From Mesostigma viride (lineage: Eukaryota > Streptophyta > Mesostigmatophyceae > Mesostigmatales > Mesostigmataceae): DNA of 64,000 nt. Below the pieces are notes generated by a model. It saw only the letters and a program-made list of their open reading frames with translations. It was not told the DNA's origin and ran no database searches. Below, in pieces: positions 20,293 to 29,114 of the stretch. The translations under genes and the position numbers were made by a program. The stretch covers positions 3,082,049 through 3,146,048 of the forward strand of contig RPFO01000448.1 of assembly GCA_009746045.1 (NCBI GenBank), in the 5' to 3' direction. The stretch's first letter is position 1. Every line of letters begins with the position of its first letter.

Positions 20293-20800
20293 GGCAGGAA
20301 CATTTTTTTCCTTCTAGCCCTCGAATTTTCTCGAAACGCAAAATTACAACGAATTTCGTCACGTCCGTTGGGACTGAGTAGCTAGTAGCCGCAGCCGCTC
20401 TGTCGAGGTGCACGAGGCTTAAAAATAAACGACCACCATTCCGAAACAGATATGGATCCGTCAGATTCATATAGTTATGATCGTTGATGCACGTGTAATT
20501 TGTCGCCACCGCCCCACCAGAGCAGACTTCTGAAAAAAGCACTGCGTGCTCATTCAAGTTGTTTTCTGCCCCTAAAAAATTGGGAGAAATAACTCCTAAA
20601 GTACTCTTCCCAGCCGCACCAGCGACGCCAATTAGATAAGCGGTGTGCCCCCCTCCTCTCCAATCCTCGTTAATTATTGGGGCTCTAGGATCAGGTTTGA
20701 TGGCGAATTCCGCGCGCCTTGAGGCCGCATCAAAACTTAATGCTTTGTCAGAGTCAAGAAGGATTTGATAAAACAACGGATACTCCATTAATATAGACAT
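20282..20800 (-). CDS. Hypothetical protein, 172 aa, last main gene of the structural block
   Basis: Begins at an ATG preceded by TACAATTATCT, an AT-rich motif shared with other genes of the element. The protein shows alternating beta-like segments (YPLFYQILLDSDKALSF, HTAYLIGVAGAAGKSTLGVI, LFLSLVHLD, DVTKFVVILRFEK) and a cysteine pair near the C-terminus. GAAGKST looks like a P-loop, but there is no Walker B or other NTPase motif, so I do not call it an ATPase. Its place 16 bp downstream of the LamG-like gene suggests a second virion-surface or accessory structural protein. It is identical in copy 2 (46473-46991). Confidence 0.55.
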   Translation of the reverse strand: MSILMEYPLFYQILLDSDKALSFDAASRRAEFAIKPDPRAPIINEDWRGGGHTAYLIGVAGAAGKSTLGVISPNFLGAENNLNEHAVLFSEVCSGGAVATNYTCINDHNYMNLTDPYLFRNGGRLFLSLVHLDRAAAATSYSVPTDVTKFVVILRFEKIRGLEGKKCSCHGK

Positions 20801-20816
20801 AGATAATTGTAAACAA

Positions 20817-21599
20817 CTAGACTATCCCCCATCTGGTCATTAATGCAGCAGAAAGTGTTGATACATCGCTATCTGACAGATTTATGTCGTAAAAGAGAAA
20901 CTCTGCCATTTTCTGGTTGTCAAAGTTGCTAGGACCTCCTGTTCCAATGGTGCAATTGATAGATATTTTCGCACCAATTGCGTTTGGTGGTGTACCACCA
21001 GCTGAATACGTGGCCACCGAGTTAGACCACAGTTTTTTCTGCGAATTGCCGAACCGTTCGACGACTAGTCGGTAGTCAGTCCATGGCGCAGAGTCCAGAT
21101 ACATGGTGAGATTGGGAGCAGGTAAGTTGGAAAACGAGTCAAAGTTGAGAGACGTGTTGCGTCTATGAGAACCATATGTAGTGCCTCCTGGGACTTGAGA
21201 GGCGTACGTCCTTCCATTCGAAGCAAGCGCATCACGTTTTGTCACATAGACAAGGGTATATTTGCTGTAGGTAAAGGAGCTGTCCTGGATCAAAGCACTG
21301 CCTCCAGCACTTGTAAACGTCACCGTGCCAAGTCCATTTTTTTGAGCTCCAACAAACACTGGCCTTGCTGCGTCTGAATTGGCGACTAGTTTATGAGTCG
21401 AGGATTTGGATTTGATGGTCCCAACAAGTGTCCCACTAGAAACACTTCCTGTGCCGTCCCGTAGCTCTGTCATGGTGCCAGTGTCTGAGAAGTCGAACCA
21501 CAAGACGGGACTTGTAGAGATCCCATAAGGTATACGTCTATTAAGGGATTCTTTCCTTCTCCTTGACAAACGTGGTACTGTGTTTTGTAACGAGTCCAT
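20817..21599 (-). CDS. LamG/concanavalin-A-like lectin-fold protein, probable virion surface protein
   Basis: 260 residues from an ATG at 21599. After a basic N-terminus (RLSRRRKESLNRR) the sequence follows the LamG jelly-roll pattern seen in phage and algal-virus proteins: a start strand SPVLWFDFSD, a VTFTSAGGSALIQDSSFTYS segment (fpytlvyvt-type strand), YRLVVERFGNSQKKLWSN, and the highly typical closing MAEFLFYDINLSDSDVSTLS followed by LMTRWG. Such domains usually bind glycans, so a role in host-surface recognition is likely by family, though unproven. The upstream 283-bp gap to the capsid gene contains TTGTATAATATAGTTATGAT, a plausible promoter. Confidence 0.7.
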   Translation of the reverse strand: MDSLQNTVPRLSRRRKESLNRRIPYGISTSPVLWFDFSDTGTMTELRDGTGSVSSGTLVGTIKSKSSTHKLVANSDAARPVFVGAQKNGLGTVTFTSAGGSALIQDSSFTYSKYTLVYVTKRDALASNGRTYASQVPGGTTYGSHRRNTSLNFDSFSNLPAPNLTMYLDSAPWTDYRLVVERFGNSQKKLWSNSVATYSAGGTPPNAIGAKISINCTIGTGGPSNFDNQKMAEFLFYDINLSDSDVSTLSAALMTRWGIV

Positions 21600-21882
21600 A
21601 TCATAACTATATTATACAAGTGATGATTTTCAGACTGCAGAGGGACTCAGTTGGGCTCCTTCATTCATAAAAGCACAGACTTATTTTTTATTTTGTGGCA
21701 GTGGATATTGAAACTTCCCAACCAAAACCGGCCCTTGTTTTGCTGGCAAAAGTGAGGCCCTACCATCATCTGCTAGGTTTGGCGTATCGAAGATCAGTAT
21801 CTGCCTATTTAAGGGGTTTGCGACTATCCTAGGGTCTTTGAGATAATCCATCGAAGACACAGTATACTAGAGAGGGAGATTT

Positions 21883-23088
21883 TTACAGCTGAACGACGGC
21901 CTGGCGACCCGCGCCGATGTCCATGCGTGACTCGGACTCGGCGAAGATGTACAAGACGAGGTCCGTGCCGCCTGTCTTGGAGACGCGGAGAGTGACGACG
22001 CTGGCCGTGCCCCTCAAGTCGAGACCTGACTGCCACCCCTCTCCAGCGGATGGCATGTTAAGGTGTGCTGCCATGACAAAGAAGTCGGCAGGCCAGCTGG
22101 CCTCTGTAACATCTACACCTACAGGAGCCCCGATGTTCCCTTGGTCGCCAAACGTCGAGAGCAGATTCACCCATGCCTCTGTAGGACCCATAGAGTACGC
22201 TGGGGTCTGGTAATTCCCGTTGACGTCGAATTGATAGCTAGTAAGCGTATCACTTGTATGGCTAAACATAGTGTTGCCGACTTCATTTTCAGTGTCTGTT
22301 GCAGTCGGTGCTTGGACAGCTAGCAGCTTCGATGCACTCATGGATGATAAGCTTGCCTTCATGGAGTACGCGTTACTGGTACCAAGGGACTGCTTTGTCG
22401 AAGTCCAAGTGTTCCAGGTGTATGGGATAGTCCCACCTTGTGCCAGCCGACTAGACAGGACCTGCCCAATAACATCCTCTTGGAAACGATATACTTCAAT
22501 GGACCAATGAATGTCTTTCAGTGTAAATGCCAAACCAGCCCCAGCCGCGCTTGGGATAAGGACCCCGGCATCCATCAGAGTCAGCCTGACCTCCATTGGT
22601 GGCATAAGAGACATGTCCACAATCCTTGGATTGCCGCTAAGAAACCCGATAAAATGATCAATGCACCCAGGTTTATCCGTAGTGTTTGCTGTTGGGGCGG
22701 TAACTGCGTTATCGGCCCACCCAGCTGGTTTCTGGCTTTGGGCATAGTTAGCTCCACCGTGTGTAGTTAGAAGAGTCCAGAAAAGATGGCTGTAATCGTT
22801 GATATTGTCCACCTGCTGCCCGCCAACTAGAACCTCTAGACGCTTGACGAGAGACGATGTGAATGGAGGGAAGGCGGCAAAGCCAGCGGTAGTTGTGGTA
22901 GTTCCCTTGAAAAACATACAAAGAGTGTGCAAGTCGCAGAACCCGGACGTCGGCAAGCGCACGCTGATAGTCGACCCGTGACGCACGTCCGTGGCCGCGG
23001 AGGTAGTGGAGAGCTGAACCCTCTGGGTCGTGTGCTGCCCGAGGGACTTGATGACGTGTTGCATGCTGCGGGGGATAGCGCGATCCAT
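21883..23088 (-). CDS. MCP: Major capsid protein (double jelly-roll type, PLV)
   Basis: 401 residues from an ATG at 23088. The N-terminal third has the layout shared by PLV and related capsid proteins: IPRSMQHVIKSLGQHT, ISVRLPTSGFCDLHTLCMFF, GTTTTTAGFAAFPPFTSSLV and KRLEVLVGGQQVDNINDYS, that is first-strand, LPT/FxD, aromatic-P and nGqq motifs. The rest is beta-rich with a long central segment. The length is short for a double jelly-roll protein (usually 450-600), so some loops must be small. It sits between the LamG gene and the 95-aa and minor capsid genes, as expected for a virion cluster. The upstream region has AAAATTATCTAAG about 30 bp before the start. Copy 2 encodes an identical protein. 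Confidence 0.78.
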   Translation of the reverse strand: MDRAIPRSMQHVIKSLGQHTTQRVQLSTTSAATDVRHGSTISVRLPTSGFCDLHTLCMFFKGTTTTTAGFAAFPPFTSSLVKRLEVLVGGQQVDNINDYSHLFWTLLTTHGGANYAQSQKPAGWADNAVTAPTANTTDKPGCIDHFIGFLSGNPRIVDMSLMPPMEVRLTLMDAGVLIPSAAGAGLAFTLKDIHWSIEVYRFQEDVIGQVLSSRLAQGGTIPYTWNTWTSTKQSLGTSNAYSMKASLSSMSASKLLAVQAPTATDTENEVGNTMFSHTSDTLTSYQFDVNGNYQTPAYSMGPTEAWVNLLSTFGDQGNIGAPVGVDVTEASWPADFFVMAAHLNMPSAGEGWQSGLDLRGTASVVTLRVSKTGGTDLVLYIFAESESRMDIGAGRQAVVQL

Positions 23089-23116
23089 CGATGTATACCC
23101 ATGTGCTTAGATAATT

Positions 23117-23404
23117 TTACCGTAAGATCTCTCCTAGTAATGGGTTGTTTTGTCGGTGAGCCTCGACCCTCTTGTCAAAGCTCGAGAGTGCCTTCAACCC
23201 AGCGTCCGCGAACCCCGCGATGTTGCTGAGCACCGGCGTGTTCCTCACGATTTCTCCTGGCACCCCTCCAAAAACGGCGTCCGCGGTCTTCAACAAAGCC
23301 TGTGCCGTGCGCGCGCCATGGCCGACCTTTCGAATAGCATCCCCCGCAGCATGGCCGACTTTACGAACGACAGAGGCGACCTTTCCGAAGACTCGATCAA
23401 ACAT
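23117..23404 (-). CDS. Small basic protein next to the capsid genes, 95 aa
   Basis: The protein begins MFDRVFGKVASVVRKVGHAA and continues with repeated helical, amphipathic segments (two related VRKVGHAA / IRKVGHGA stretches) and a hydrophobic middle (FGGVPGEIV). It lies between the minor and major capsid genes, with one base between its start and the upstream stop. Small amphipathic proteins in this position could line the capsid or disturb membranes, as adenovirus protein VI does, but that is inference from position and composition. Identical in copy 2. Confidence 0.6.
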   Translation of the reverse strand: MFDRVFGKVASVVRKVGHAAGDAIRKVGHGARTAQALLKTADAVFGGVPGEIVRNTPVLSNIAGFADAGLKALSSFDKRVEAHRQNNPLLGEILR

Positions 23405-23405
23405 T

Positions 23406-24245
23406 TCAACTTTGATATGGTATAGGCTGAGAAAATTTGTCGTCTGGGTCCTTGAGCGCGACGTACTTCAAGACCCGCGATATCTTGCGGGCCTCTGAGC
23501 CGATCACTTTCTGCGGCGAGATGCGGAAGGCTAGCTGAGCAACCCAGTCGGTGTACACGTCTATCGGCTGGTCATCCTCGTCCAACAACCGCAACGAGAT
23601 GGAAGTTGGCGACTCTCTCAAATGCTGCCACAGAGGCTGGTACGACATCCACACTATGGGCTCCAGGTACTGCGACATCACTGGCAGGACGGCAAGGAGC
23701 CCGCCATACTGGGCGCCCTGGGGGGAAGATACCACATTCCCGCGGACTAGGTCGGTGTACACGAACACGGAGCTCAACCGACCGTTTGTGGCAGGTCTGT
23801 TCGAAGTGAGAGACGTCGTGGATTGGTATGCTAGTGGGAGAAGGCCGAGTACCCTTCCTGCGTATTCAGAGACCTGGATGGAAAACGCATTGGGAGATGA
23901 AAAAGTGTACTTGCTCTTCGCGCGATCGTATGTCACCGTCATCCCAGGGTCGTGCACTCGTAGTGCGTTCTCAATGTTGGCCCTGTTCTCCAAACACGTG
24001 TATGAGCCGTGGGGGAGAAATATCTCATGGGTGTCTGATGTTACTTGTGTGGTGAAAAGGAACTTGTTATTTCTCGAAGTGATGTGCGCTTGCTCGTATG
24101 GGACTGAGAGTAACTCGAGACCCACGTCGTGGAAGTCGTCCAAAAGGCCCATGGGGATGTCCCACGTGGGAGCAGCCAAGTCACCCCTCGCCCTGTCAGC
24201 AGTTCTAAGGGTCAAAAGGATCGTCTCTTGAACATGGTCTTTCAT
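23406..24245 (-). CDS. mCP: Minor capsid (penton-like) protein, single jelly-roll type
   Basis: 279 residues from an ATG at 24245. The pattern fits PLV/virophage penton proteins: an N-terminal extended part, NNKFLFTTQVTSDTHEIFLP strands, then a C-terminal half ending with PTSISLRLLDEDDQPIDVYT and WVAQLAFRI, the usual last strands of this family ('i.l.l.d.dg.pi'). It would form the fivefold vertices. It is directly upstream of the 95-aa gene (1-bp gap) and 4 bp downstream of the 76-aa gene, so the three are probably expressed together. Identical in copy 2. Confidence 0.7.
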   Translation of the reverse strand: MKDHVQETILLTLRTADRARGDLAAPTWDIPMGLLDDFHDVGLELLSVPYEQAHITSRNNKFLFTTQVTSDTHEIFLPHGSYTCLENRANIENALRVHDPGMTVTYDRAKSKYTFSSPNAFSIQVSEYAGRVLGLLPLAYQSTTSLTSNRPATNGRLSSVFVYTDLVRGNVVSSPQGAQYGGLLAVLPVMSQYLEPIVWMSYQPLWQHLRESPTSISLRLLDEDDQPIDVYTDWVAQLAFRISPQKVIGSEARKISRVLKYVALKDPDDKFSQPIPYQS

Positions 24246-24249
24246 ACGC

Positions 24250-24480
24250 TTAGCTCTCTACCATCAACTCCGATTTGATTTCGGGTCTATTCAGAACTAC
24301 CACTTCGCCCTCTTTTGCGTCCTTGAAAGCGCGTTTGAGAGCGCGCTTTCCTTTCCCAGTCATAGGTTTCTTTCTACAATACAAAAACGCGGCCTCGATG
24401 AACTCTCGTGGCATGCTAGGGTACAGTACCATCCACTGAGAAATCTCGATCAGGTCAGACTCTGTGAAAATTGGATCCAT
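24250..24480 (-). CDS. Hypothetical protein, 76 aa
   Basis: Starts at the ATG in GGATCCATTG. Its N-terminal half is acidic-aromatic (MDPIFTESDLIEISQWMVLY), followed by a strongly basic part (KKPMTGKGKRALKRAFKDAK). AAATATCTG and TAATATTA lie within 40 bp upstream. No family recognised; the location just before the penton gene suggests a virion or assembly role. Identical in copy 2 (50435-50665). Confidence 0.55.
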   Translation of the reverse strand: MDPIFTESDLIEISQWMVLYPSMPREFIEAAFLYCRKKPMTGKGKRALKRAFKDAKEGEVVVLNRPEIKSELMVES

Positions 24481-24509
24481 TGCGTAATATTATCACACAC
24501 AGATATTTT

Positions 24510-25058
24510 TTAGGCACGGATACCCGTAGCCATTCCCAAGGCAGCTAACCTGGCTGCTCTCATCCTCTCTCTTCCACCCGAGCCAACTACCACTGGCTCA
24601 CCGCCCACCGTCCTGCCTTGGGGCCTTTTATGAATTCTGTTGATATGAGTCGTCCTTCCGCCTTGGCTTTTAAAGTCCCTCGTGCATCCAGGCTCGGTGC
24701 ACGGAAACCGGGCAGGTCCGGTTCCGGTATCTGATGTCAAAGGTGGCGCTGGCTCTCTAGGCACCGCGGTCTCACCAAAGACAAACATGGGATCCGTTCC
24801 CATTTCCGCCGTCTCCTTCCTCCCACTCGCACCACCTCGGTATATCTTCAACCTTCTACCGACCCTGAGACCTGTTGCTCTAGCGGGAGCTGCCGGTGGC
24901 GCCACTACAACCGGCTCATCGGATGTTGTAGCAGCTGCCGTCGTCGCTCCGCCAGCCGCGGTTGCTGGTGTGGCGACGCTTACGCCACCTCCTAATGAGT
25001 TGTCGATTGGCATCATCGGGACGCGAACCGGTTGCGCGACGTTGGACAGGGCCGCCAA
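24510..25058 (-). CDS. C2H2 zinc-finger protein with uncertain start
   Basis: The frame encodes one canonical C2H2 finger, C-x4-C-x12-H-x4-H, in CTEPGCTRDFKSQGGRTTH, after a proline/alanine/threonine-rich N-terminal half and before a basic tail. It probably binds nucleic acid. The 5' end at 25058 is a TTG. The frame stays open to about 25166 without an ATG. A separate ATG at 25252 opens a basic frame (MPPRKTKRGRRSGRKR) that stops after some 53 codons, just where this frame takes over. One shift between the two, at about 25100, would join them, and both full copies share it. The first in-frame ATG lies in VPMMPIDNS. Confidence 0.5.
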   Translation of the reverse strand: MAALSNVAQPVRVPMMPIDNSLGGGVSVATPATAAGGATTAAATTSDEPVVVAPPAAPARATGLRVGRRLKIYRGGASGRKETAEMGTDPMFVFGETAVPREPAPPLTSDTGTGPARFPCTEPGCTRDFKSQGGRTTHINRIHKRPQGRTVGGEPVVVGSGGRERMRAARLAALGMATGIRA

Positions 25059-25273
25059 CAGAATCGCGTCTCTGAACCCGCGAGCTTCCGCTACTTTCCC
25101 TTGGCAGCGGGAGCTCTGTGTGGTCGCGAGTTGATTACGATCGTGTTCTTGACGGAATTGGAGGACCTAGAGGAGACTCTTGTGGACGTCGTAGTGGTAG
25201 GCGCGCGTTTTCGTCCTGAGCGTCGGCCGCGTTTCGTTTTCCTTGGTGGCATGTTTACTTATGCGAGAGATTT

Positions 25274-27026
25274 TTATGCGCTCGTCCACGTGATCGTCTT
25301 CGACACAGCCGTTGCGGCGGTCCCAGCTCGGGATTTGCAGAAGTTGTTGGATAGGGTGATAGGGGCAGAGTAGCCTGTTGGTGGGATCCGGTTTAAATGT
25401 AGCAGGATTTGGAACTTGCCATCATCTTCTGTGTACCCGGGGACGACGGACCAATAAGGCGCGAATATCAGGAATGGGAGCCCGGTTCCCACTGCTTTTG
25501 CCTTCATTCGATAAGGGTTAGAGAGGTCGAGGATGGTTGGTAAGGCACCCGTGAAATTGACGCGAAGGTACACGTGCTCCAAGGACGTTGGCAAAGTGAG
25601 CTCGCTTTGGTTGGCTGGGTCGTGGAATGACAGCGTGGCCGTGGGGGTACCGTGCCATAGCTGAGGGATGAAGTAGTCGTACACAGGAGGCCGCAGACCG
25701 GGGATGGTGTGGGATATCCTCCGCGTCTCGTTGATGTCAGTGAACTGGGCGACGTCTAACCCATGAGTTGTGCCTATTAGCACCAATGCGTTGTCATAAT
25801 ACCCACACACGCTCGTATCGAGGACAATAGCACCGGGTCCAGAAAGGGTGGGACTGAGCACAGTGGCAAATGTGACCGTTGCAAGGTGAGTGAGCCCACC
25901 AACGACTGGTACAAACGTGTTTGCGAGGGTGGACGTGATGGTTACCGTGTTTGTCCCTGGGGTGAAGACATTTGTACCCCCTGCCCACTCCGCTCCAAAG
26001 ACACATGTAACCTGCCCGGCAACATTGCTCACTTTTGTCGGGTCGAACCCCATGACAACGCTGAACTTCTTAATGGCTTGACGGGCTGGAAGTACTCCAT
26101 AGAGTTGGACAGGGTACGTCACGAGTTGCGCCTCATAAGACGTTGTTGGGCACTTGACCACTGTGTGAATCATGCTTTCATCCGTCAATGTGAGCTCCTT
26201 GAACCATAGATTGGTAGCTCCAGGCACTGGCTTTGTTACGGAATACTTGCCGAAGATGGAACAGTTCTGCCCCGCGGTGCCCCGGTGTCGTAGTTGGATC
26301 ACATCTCCTCCCTTTGTACAGGTCCCGGAGGGGTTATTCGTGAAGATGGAATCTAGCTCAACAGCCGTGAGATCGTCTTCGATGTTCGCTATTTCAATGG
26401 CGTGGTATTCTCCTGACAGGTGCATAACTGGCCGTAGGGGCATTGGCACGTATGGATCAATGATATCTGTTGGCGTGGATGTGAAAATCCCGGCGCTGTT
26501 TGAGATTTTTGTCATCTGACTCATCCTAGTTGGGAGTGTCTTGGCTATATACCTCTCGACTATTCCGTCAGACCGTCGTCGAAACGCAACCCAGTAACTC
26601 AACTGCTGCCTCCACGAGCTATTGAGTGTGTATCGCACTCTTGCCTTGAGGTTGTCATACAGGTCGAGAGCATAGTCGGAGTGGTGAAGGTTGACCCCAA
26701 GCATGGCCCAATGGGTCGTTTGAGCGTTTCTCCAATTTGAGTGTCCGTCCGTAACGGCCGGATGATACTTTCCAGATAAACTCATCGTGTTCTCAGCAAA
26801 TGACACAAAAGCGTCATTGCTTCCAAGATACATGCGAAAACACATGCAGAACGGACCGTCTATTAACTCGTTTGCAAAAACGACACACTTTGATGGAGCC
26901 GGCGTGGCTGTTTTTATCAAATAAAAGCTCGTGGGGTCATTCGGTTCAAAGTAGTACTTCGATGACTCTGCCTGAGAAGTCGTGAAGATATTACGAGAAA
27001 GGACGTCTAAACTGCGAAGGTGTCAT
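25274..27026 (-). CDS. Large beta-rich putative structural protein, no ATG
   Basis: The frame is open from about 27025 to 25274. Protein-like sequence begins well before the TTG at 26920, for example FTTSQAESSKYYFEPNDPTS, and there is no ATG until far inside. The product, at least 548 residues, is rich in T/V/G beta-type sequence, including VTITSTLANTFVPVVGGLTH and LATVTFATVLSPTL, with few charged residues. No family recognised; size, strand and position suggest a capsid-associated or fibre protein. The frame overlaps the end of the 514-aa gene by about 18 bp and lies in its -1 frame, so frameshifting, a non-ATG start or a lost base are all possible. Copy 2 has the same arrangement, with one I/L change. 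Confidence 0.5.
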
Positions 27027-28551
27027 GAGTCCCTTCTACTGTCGCGTTCTCCCCAGAGAGGTTGGGGTAGTCTCTTGGGCATGTGAAGCTGTAATAAATG
27101 TCCGTATTAGCGCTTTCGTGGTCGGTTGGTGTGTACGTGAAATAGTTAATCCCTGACAAGGTTGCCTTGACACCCCCCTCTATATGCAAGTTGAAACTGA
27201 CTGGGTTTTCGAGGTTCATCCCCCACCCAACGACAGGGTCCGCCAGTGCTGTAATTGCTATCCTCATTGGATTCGCGTATGATACAAACTTGCTCTTTGA
27301 TCGTATCCCACTAGAGGTTGTAGAAAGTTTCGAGACACCTACCATGACCCCCGCCTTCCTAGTCGTAAACGAGGTAATGGTAGAGTCATCGAAGAGGTCT
27401 AGCTCGTAACTCAGCCATTTTCCCGTGTCGGTACTTGTCAAGTTGGTAACTAGAGCATCCTCACCACGCAGTCCTCCGTTCACAGATAGCGTGAACCCGC
27501 CAATCGTCGGAGAGGCCTCCGTGAGTCGAACGTTGTTGATGTACCATCGCAAAGGGAGTTTTCTCAGGTAGGCGCTAGGGACGCAATCTTTGATGCCTTG
27601 TACTATCGAAAGCCCTGGGATGCATTCATACGTCTGAAAAGGGTAGGTGACTACTAGCCAAGTGACAGCGTTCAATTCATCGATCCTGCCAATTCTCCAG
27701 CTAGAGAGTTTTGCATAGGATCGGGTTATTGTGAAAGAACGCCCGGTTAGCGCGGCAGGGCGGTTGTGGTCTCTCATGGTGGAAAACGAGATTTGCTCGA
27801 CTAGCAAAGGGCTACCCGAAAATCGCGTCCCGCCATATCCAAAATACAGGTCCTTGAAATACGGGTATCCGACATCTGGGTTAACCAAGTTGTTCCCCGC
27901 TGCATAAAATGAGGACTGGTAGTCTCTCGCGACAAAATCGCAAATTCCGCTTACTTCTCCGCTGTTGACGATATATGGCAACTCAACACGCACGTCTTGG
28001 TCATTGATGACGCTAAAGGCATTGTCATGAGAAGCCGTCGTTCCATCTTCATAATGCATGACAAATGGCGCGTTTGGATTTGTCAGAGTAGTATAGCCGA
28101 TACCCAAGTTGTCGAACAGAAAGTCTAGCTGTGTGCGGGTCGGTATTCGATGGCCTGGGTCTTGGAGCGTATCAGCGTCAAAATGGAATGACATGACCCC
28201 ATTGCTCGGTGTCTCGATGTCTATGAAGCTGCTTTTTACGTACATGTTTTCGAATATGGCTTGGTCTTTAAACCACGATTTCCCATCCACTACCAGCTTA
28301 AAAAATGACTCGATAGGGTCCGCGGCCGTCTCCTCGTCGTAATCATCGCCTAAACGCAAACTTGTTGGCTCACTTGGGTAACACACCCGCACGCCATCAA
28401 CAATCGTATGCAAGTCAAATGGATGAACCTGGGATAATTGCAACGCTACAATGTCCTGTTCAACGCTTGCGATTCGCGCGTCTGTTTCTTGGTCGACCGT
28501 CAAGCCGGTTGCGAGGTTTATGGGCCGGTTGAGAGTCGAAATCACTACCAT
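27007..28551 (-). CDS. Putative structural protein, 514 aa
   Basis: It starts at the ATG on the minus strand in TACCATTTATTATC. The first 40 residues look helical (VDQETDARIASVEQDIVALQ), a possible oligomerisation segment. The remainder is mixed with many aromatic and beta-prone stretches (FKLVVDGKSWFKDQAIFENM, YPYFKDLYFGYGGTRFSGS, NLHIEGGVKATLSGINYFTY). No known domain is recognised. It is the first gene of the minus-strand block and faces the 175-aa gene across 24 bp. Its length and beta content would suit a spike, fibre or tape-like virion protein. Identical in copy 2. Confidence 0.6.
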   Translation of the reverse strand: MVVISTLNRPINLATGLTVDQETDARIASVEQDIVALQLSQVHPFDLHTIVDGVRVCYPSEPTSLRLGDDYDEETAADPIESFFKLVVDGKSWFKDQAIFENMYVKSSFIDIETPSNGVMSFHFDADTLQDPGHRIPTRTQLDFLFDNLGIGYTTLTNPNAPFVMHYEDGTTASHDNAFSVINDQDVRVELPYIVNSGEVSGICDFVARDYQSSFYAAGNNLVNPDVGYPYFKDLYFGYGGTRFSGSPLLVEQISFSTMRDHNRPAALTGRSFTITRSYAKLSSWRIGRIDELNAVTWLVVTYPFQTYECIPGLSIVQGIKDCVPSAYLRKLPLRWYINNVRLTEASPTIGGFTLSVNGGLRGEDALVTNLTSTDTGKWLSYELDLFDDSTITSFTTRKAGVMVGVSKLSTTSSGIRSKSKFVSYANPMRIAITALADPVVGWGMNLENPVSFNLHIEGGVKATLSGINYFTYTPTDHESANTDIYYSFTCPRDYPNLSGENATVEGTHDTFAV

Positions 28552-28575
28552 TTATTATCTGCCTAGAATATAAAC
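28552..28575. promoter_or_regulatory. Divergent 24-bp promoter region between the two gene blocks
   Basis: The starts of the 514-aa gene (minus) and the 175-aa gene (plus) are only 24 bp apart. The spacer, TTATTATCTGCCTAGAATAT followed by AAAC, contains TTATCTG reading right and ATATTCTAGG reading left, similar to AT-rich TATCT-type boxes before other genes of the element. With so little room, both transcripts must start within or near this spacer, or the core promoter must extend into coding sequence. Confidence 0.45.
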
Positions 28576-29103
28576 ATGGCCTCTGAGGCTTCAGAGACCC
28601 CAACGAGCTACCAAGACGAAACCTTCGCCGAGACGCGGGAAGAGCAGGTTGACCTGGTCAAGACAATTCGAAAGGGACAACCGCTGAATGATGAACAGAA
28701 AAAAGCCCTTCGCGACAAAATGAGAGTTTACCAGCAACGCGCAAAAGCCGAGAGGGAGAAGAGACGAAACGAGGAAAAGGAGGCAGAGATAACGAAACGT
28801 AAGGTCCTTGCAAAGGAATTGGAGATTCAGCGGCAAAGGCTAGTCGAACTGGAGCTGCAAGAAGCCCGTAACAAATCGCGCATTGAACGCCTTCTCGCTG
28901 AAGATTCTGTCGCCTCAACCCCCGCCGACACGCCAAAACCAAGACGGGGTCGAAAGCCCAAGGAGACAGAGCCGGACTCTCCGCCATCCCCGATCAAGAC
29001 CCGACAGCTCCCACCTCAACCACCGCCACCTGTCGCGATGACGCCATACGAGATGCGCATGGCCGCCATCCGCGCGTCTCTCCTTGCTAGTCTGGACGAT
29101 TAA
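28576..29103 (+). CDS. Coiled-coil protein with AT-hook-like tail, 175 aa
   Basis: Begins MASEASETPTSYQDETFAET. Residues about 40-110 are almost entirely charged and helical (EKRRNEEKEAEITKRKVLAK), with heptad spacing suited to a long coiled coil. The C-terminal part has PRRGRKPKE, resembling an AT-hook, then a proline-rich stretch and a final PYEMRMAAIRASLLASL helix. A related PYEMRLKAV helix occurs near the C-terminus of the primase-helicase, which may mark a shared interaction. Function unknown. First gene of the plus-strand block. Confidence 0.6.
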   Translation: MASEASETPTSYQDETFAETREEQVDLVKTIRKGQPLNDEQKKALRDKMRVYQQRAKAEREKRRNEEKEAEITKRKVLAKELEIQRQRLVELELQEARNKSRIERLLAEDSVASTPADTPKPRRGRKPKETEPDSPPSPIKTRQLPPQPPPPVAMTPYEMRMAAIRASLLASLDD

Positions 29104-29114
29104 AATGTCTTCGA

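Noticed and set aside
20600..20680. P-loop ATPase call for the 172-aa protein (GAAGKST)
   Set aside because: The motif lacks the GxxxxGK spacing in a beta-loop-helix context and there is no Walker B; the match is probably chance.
23551..24231. 226-aa plus-strand ORF opposite the minor capsid gene
   Set aside because: No domain character. The minus strand has the jelly-roll-type protein and fits the gene order.
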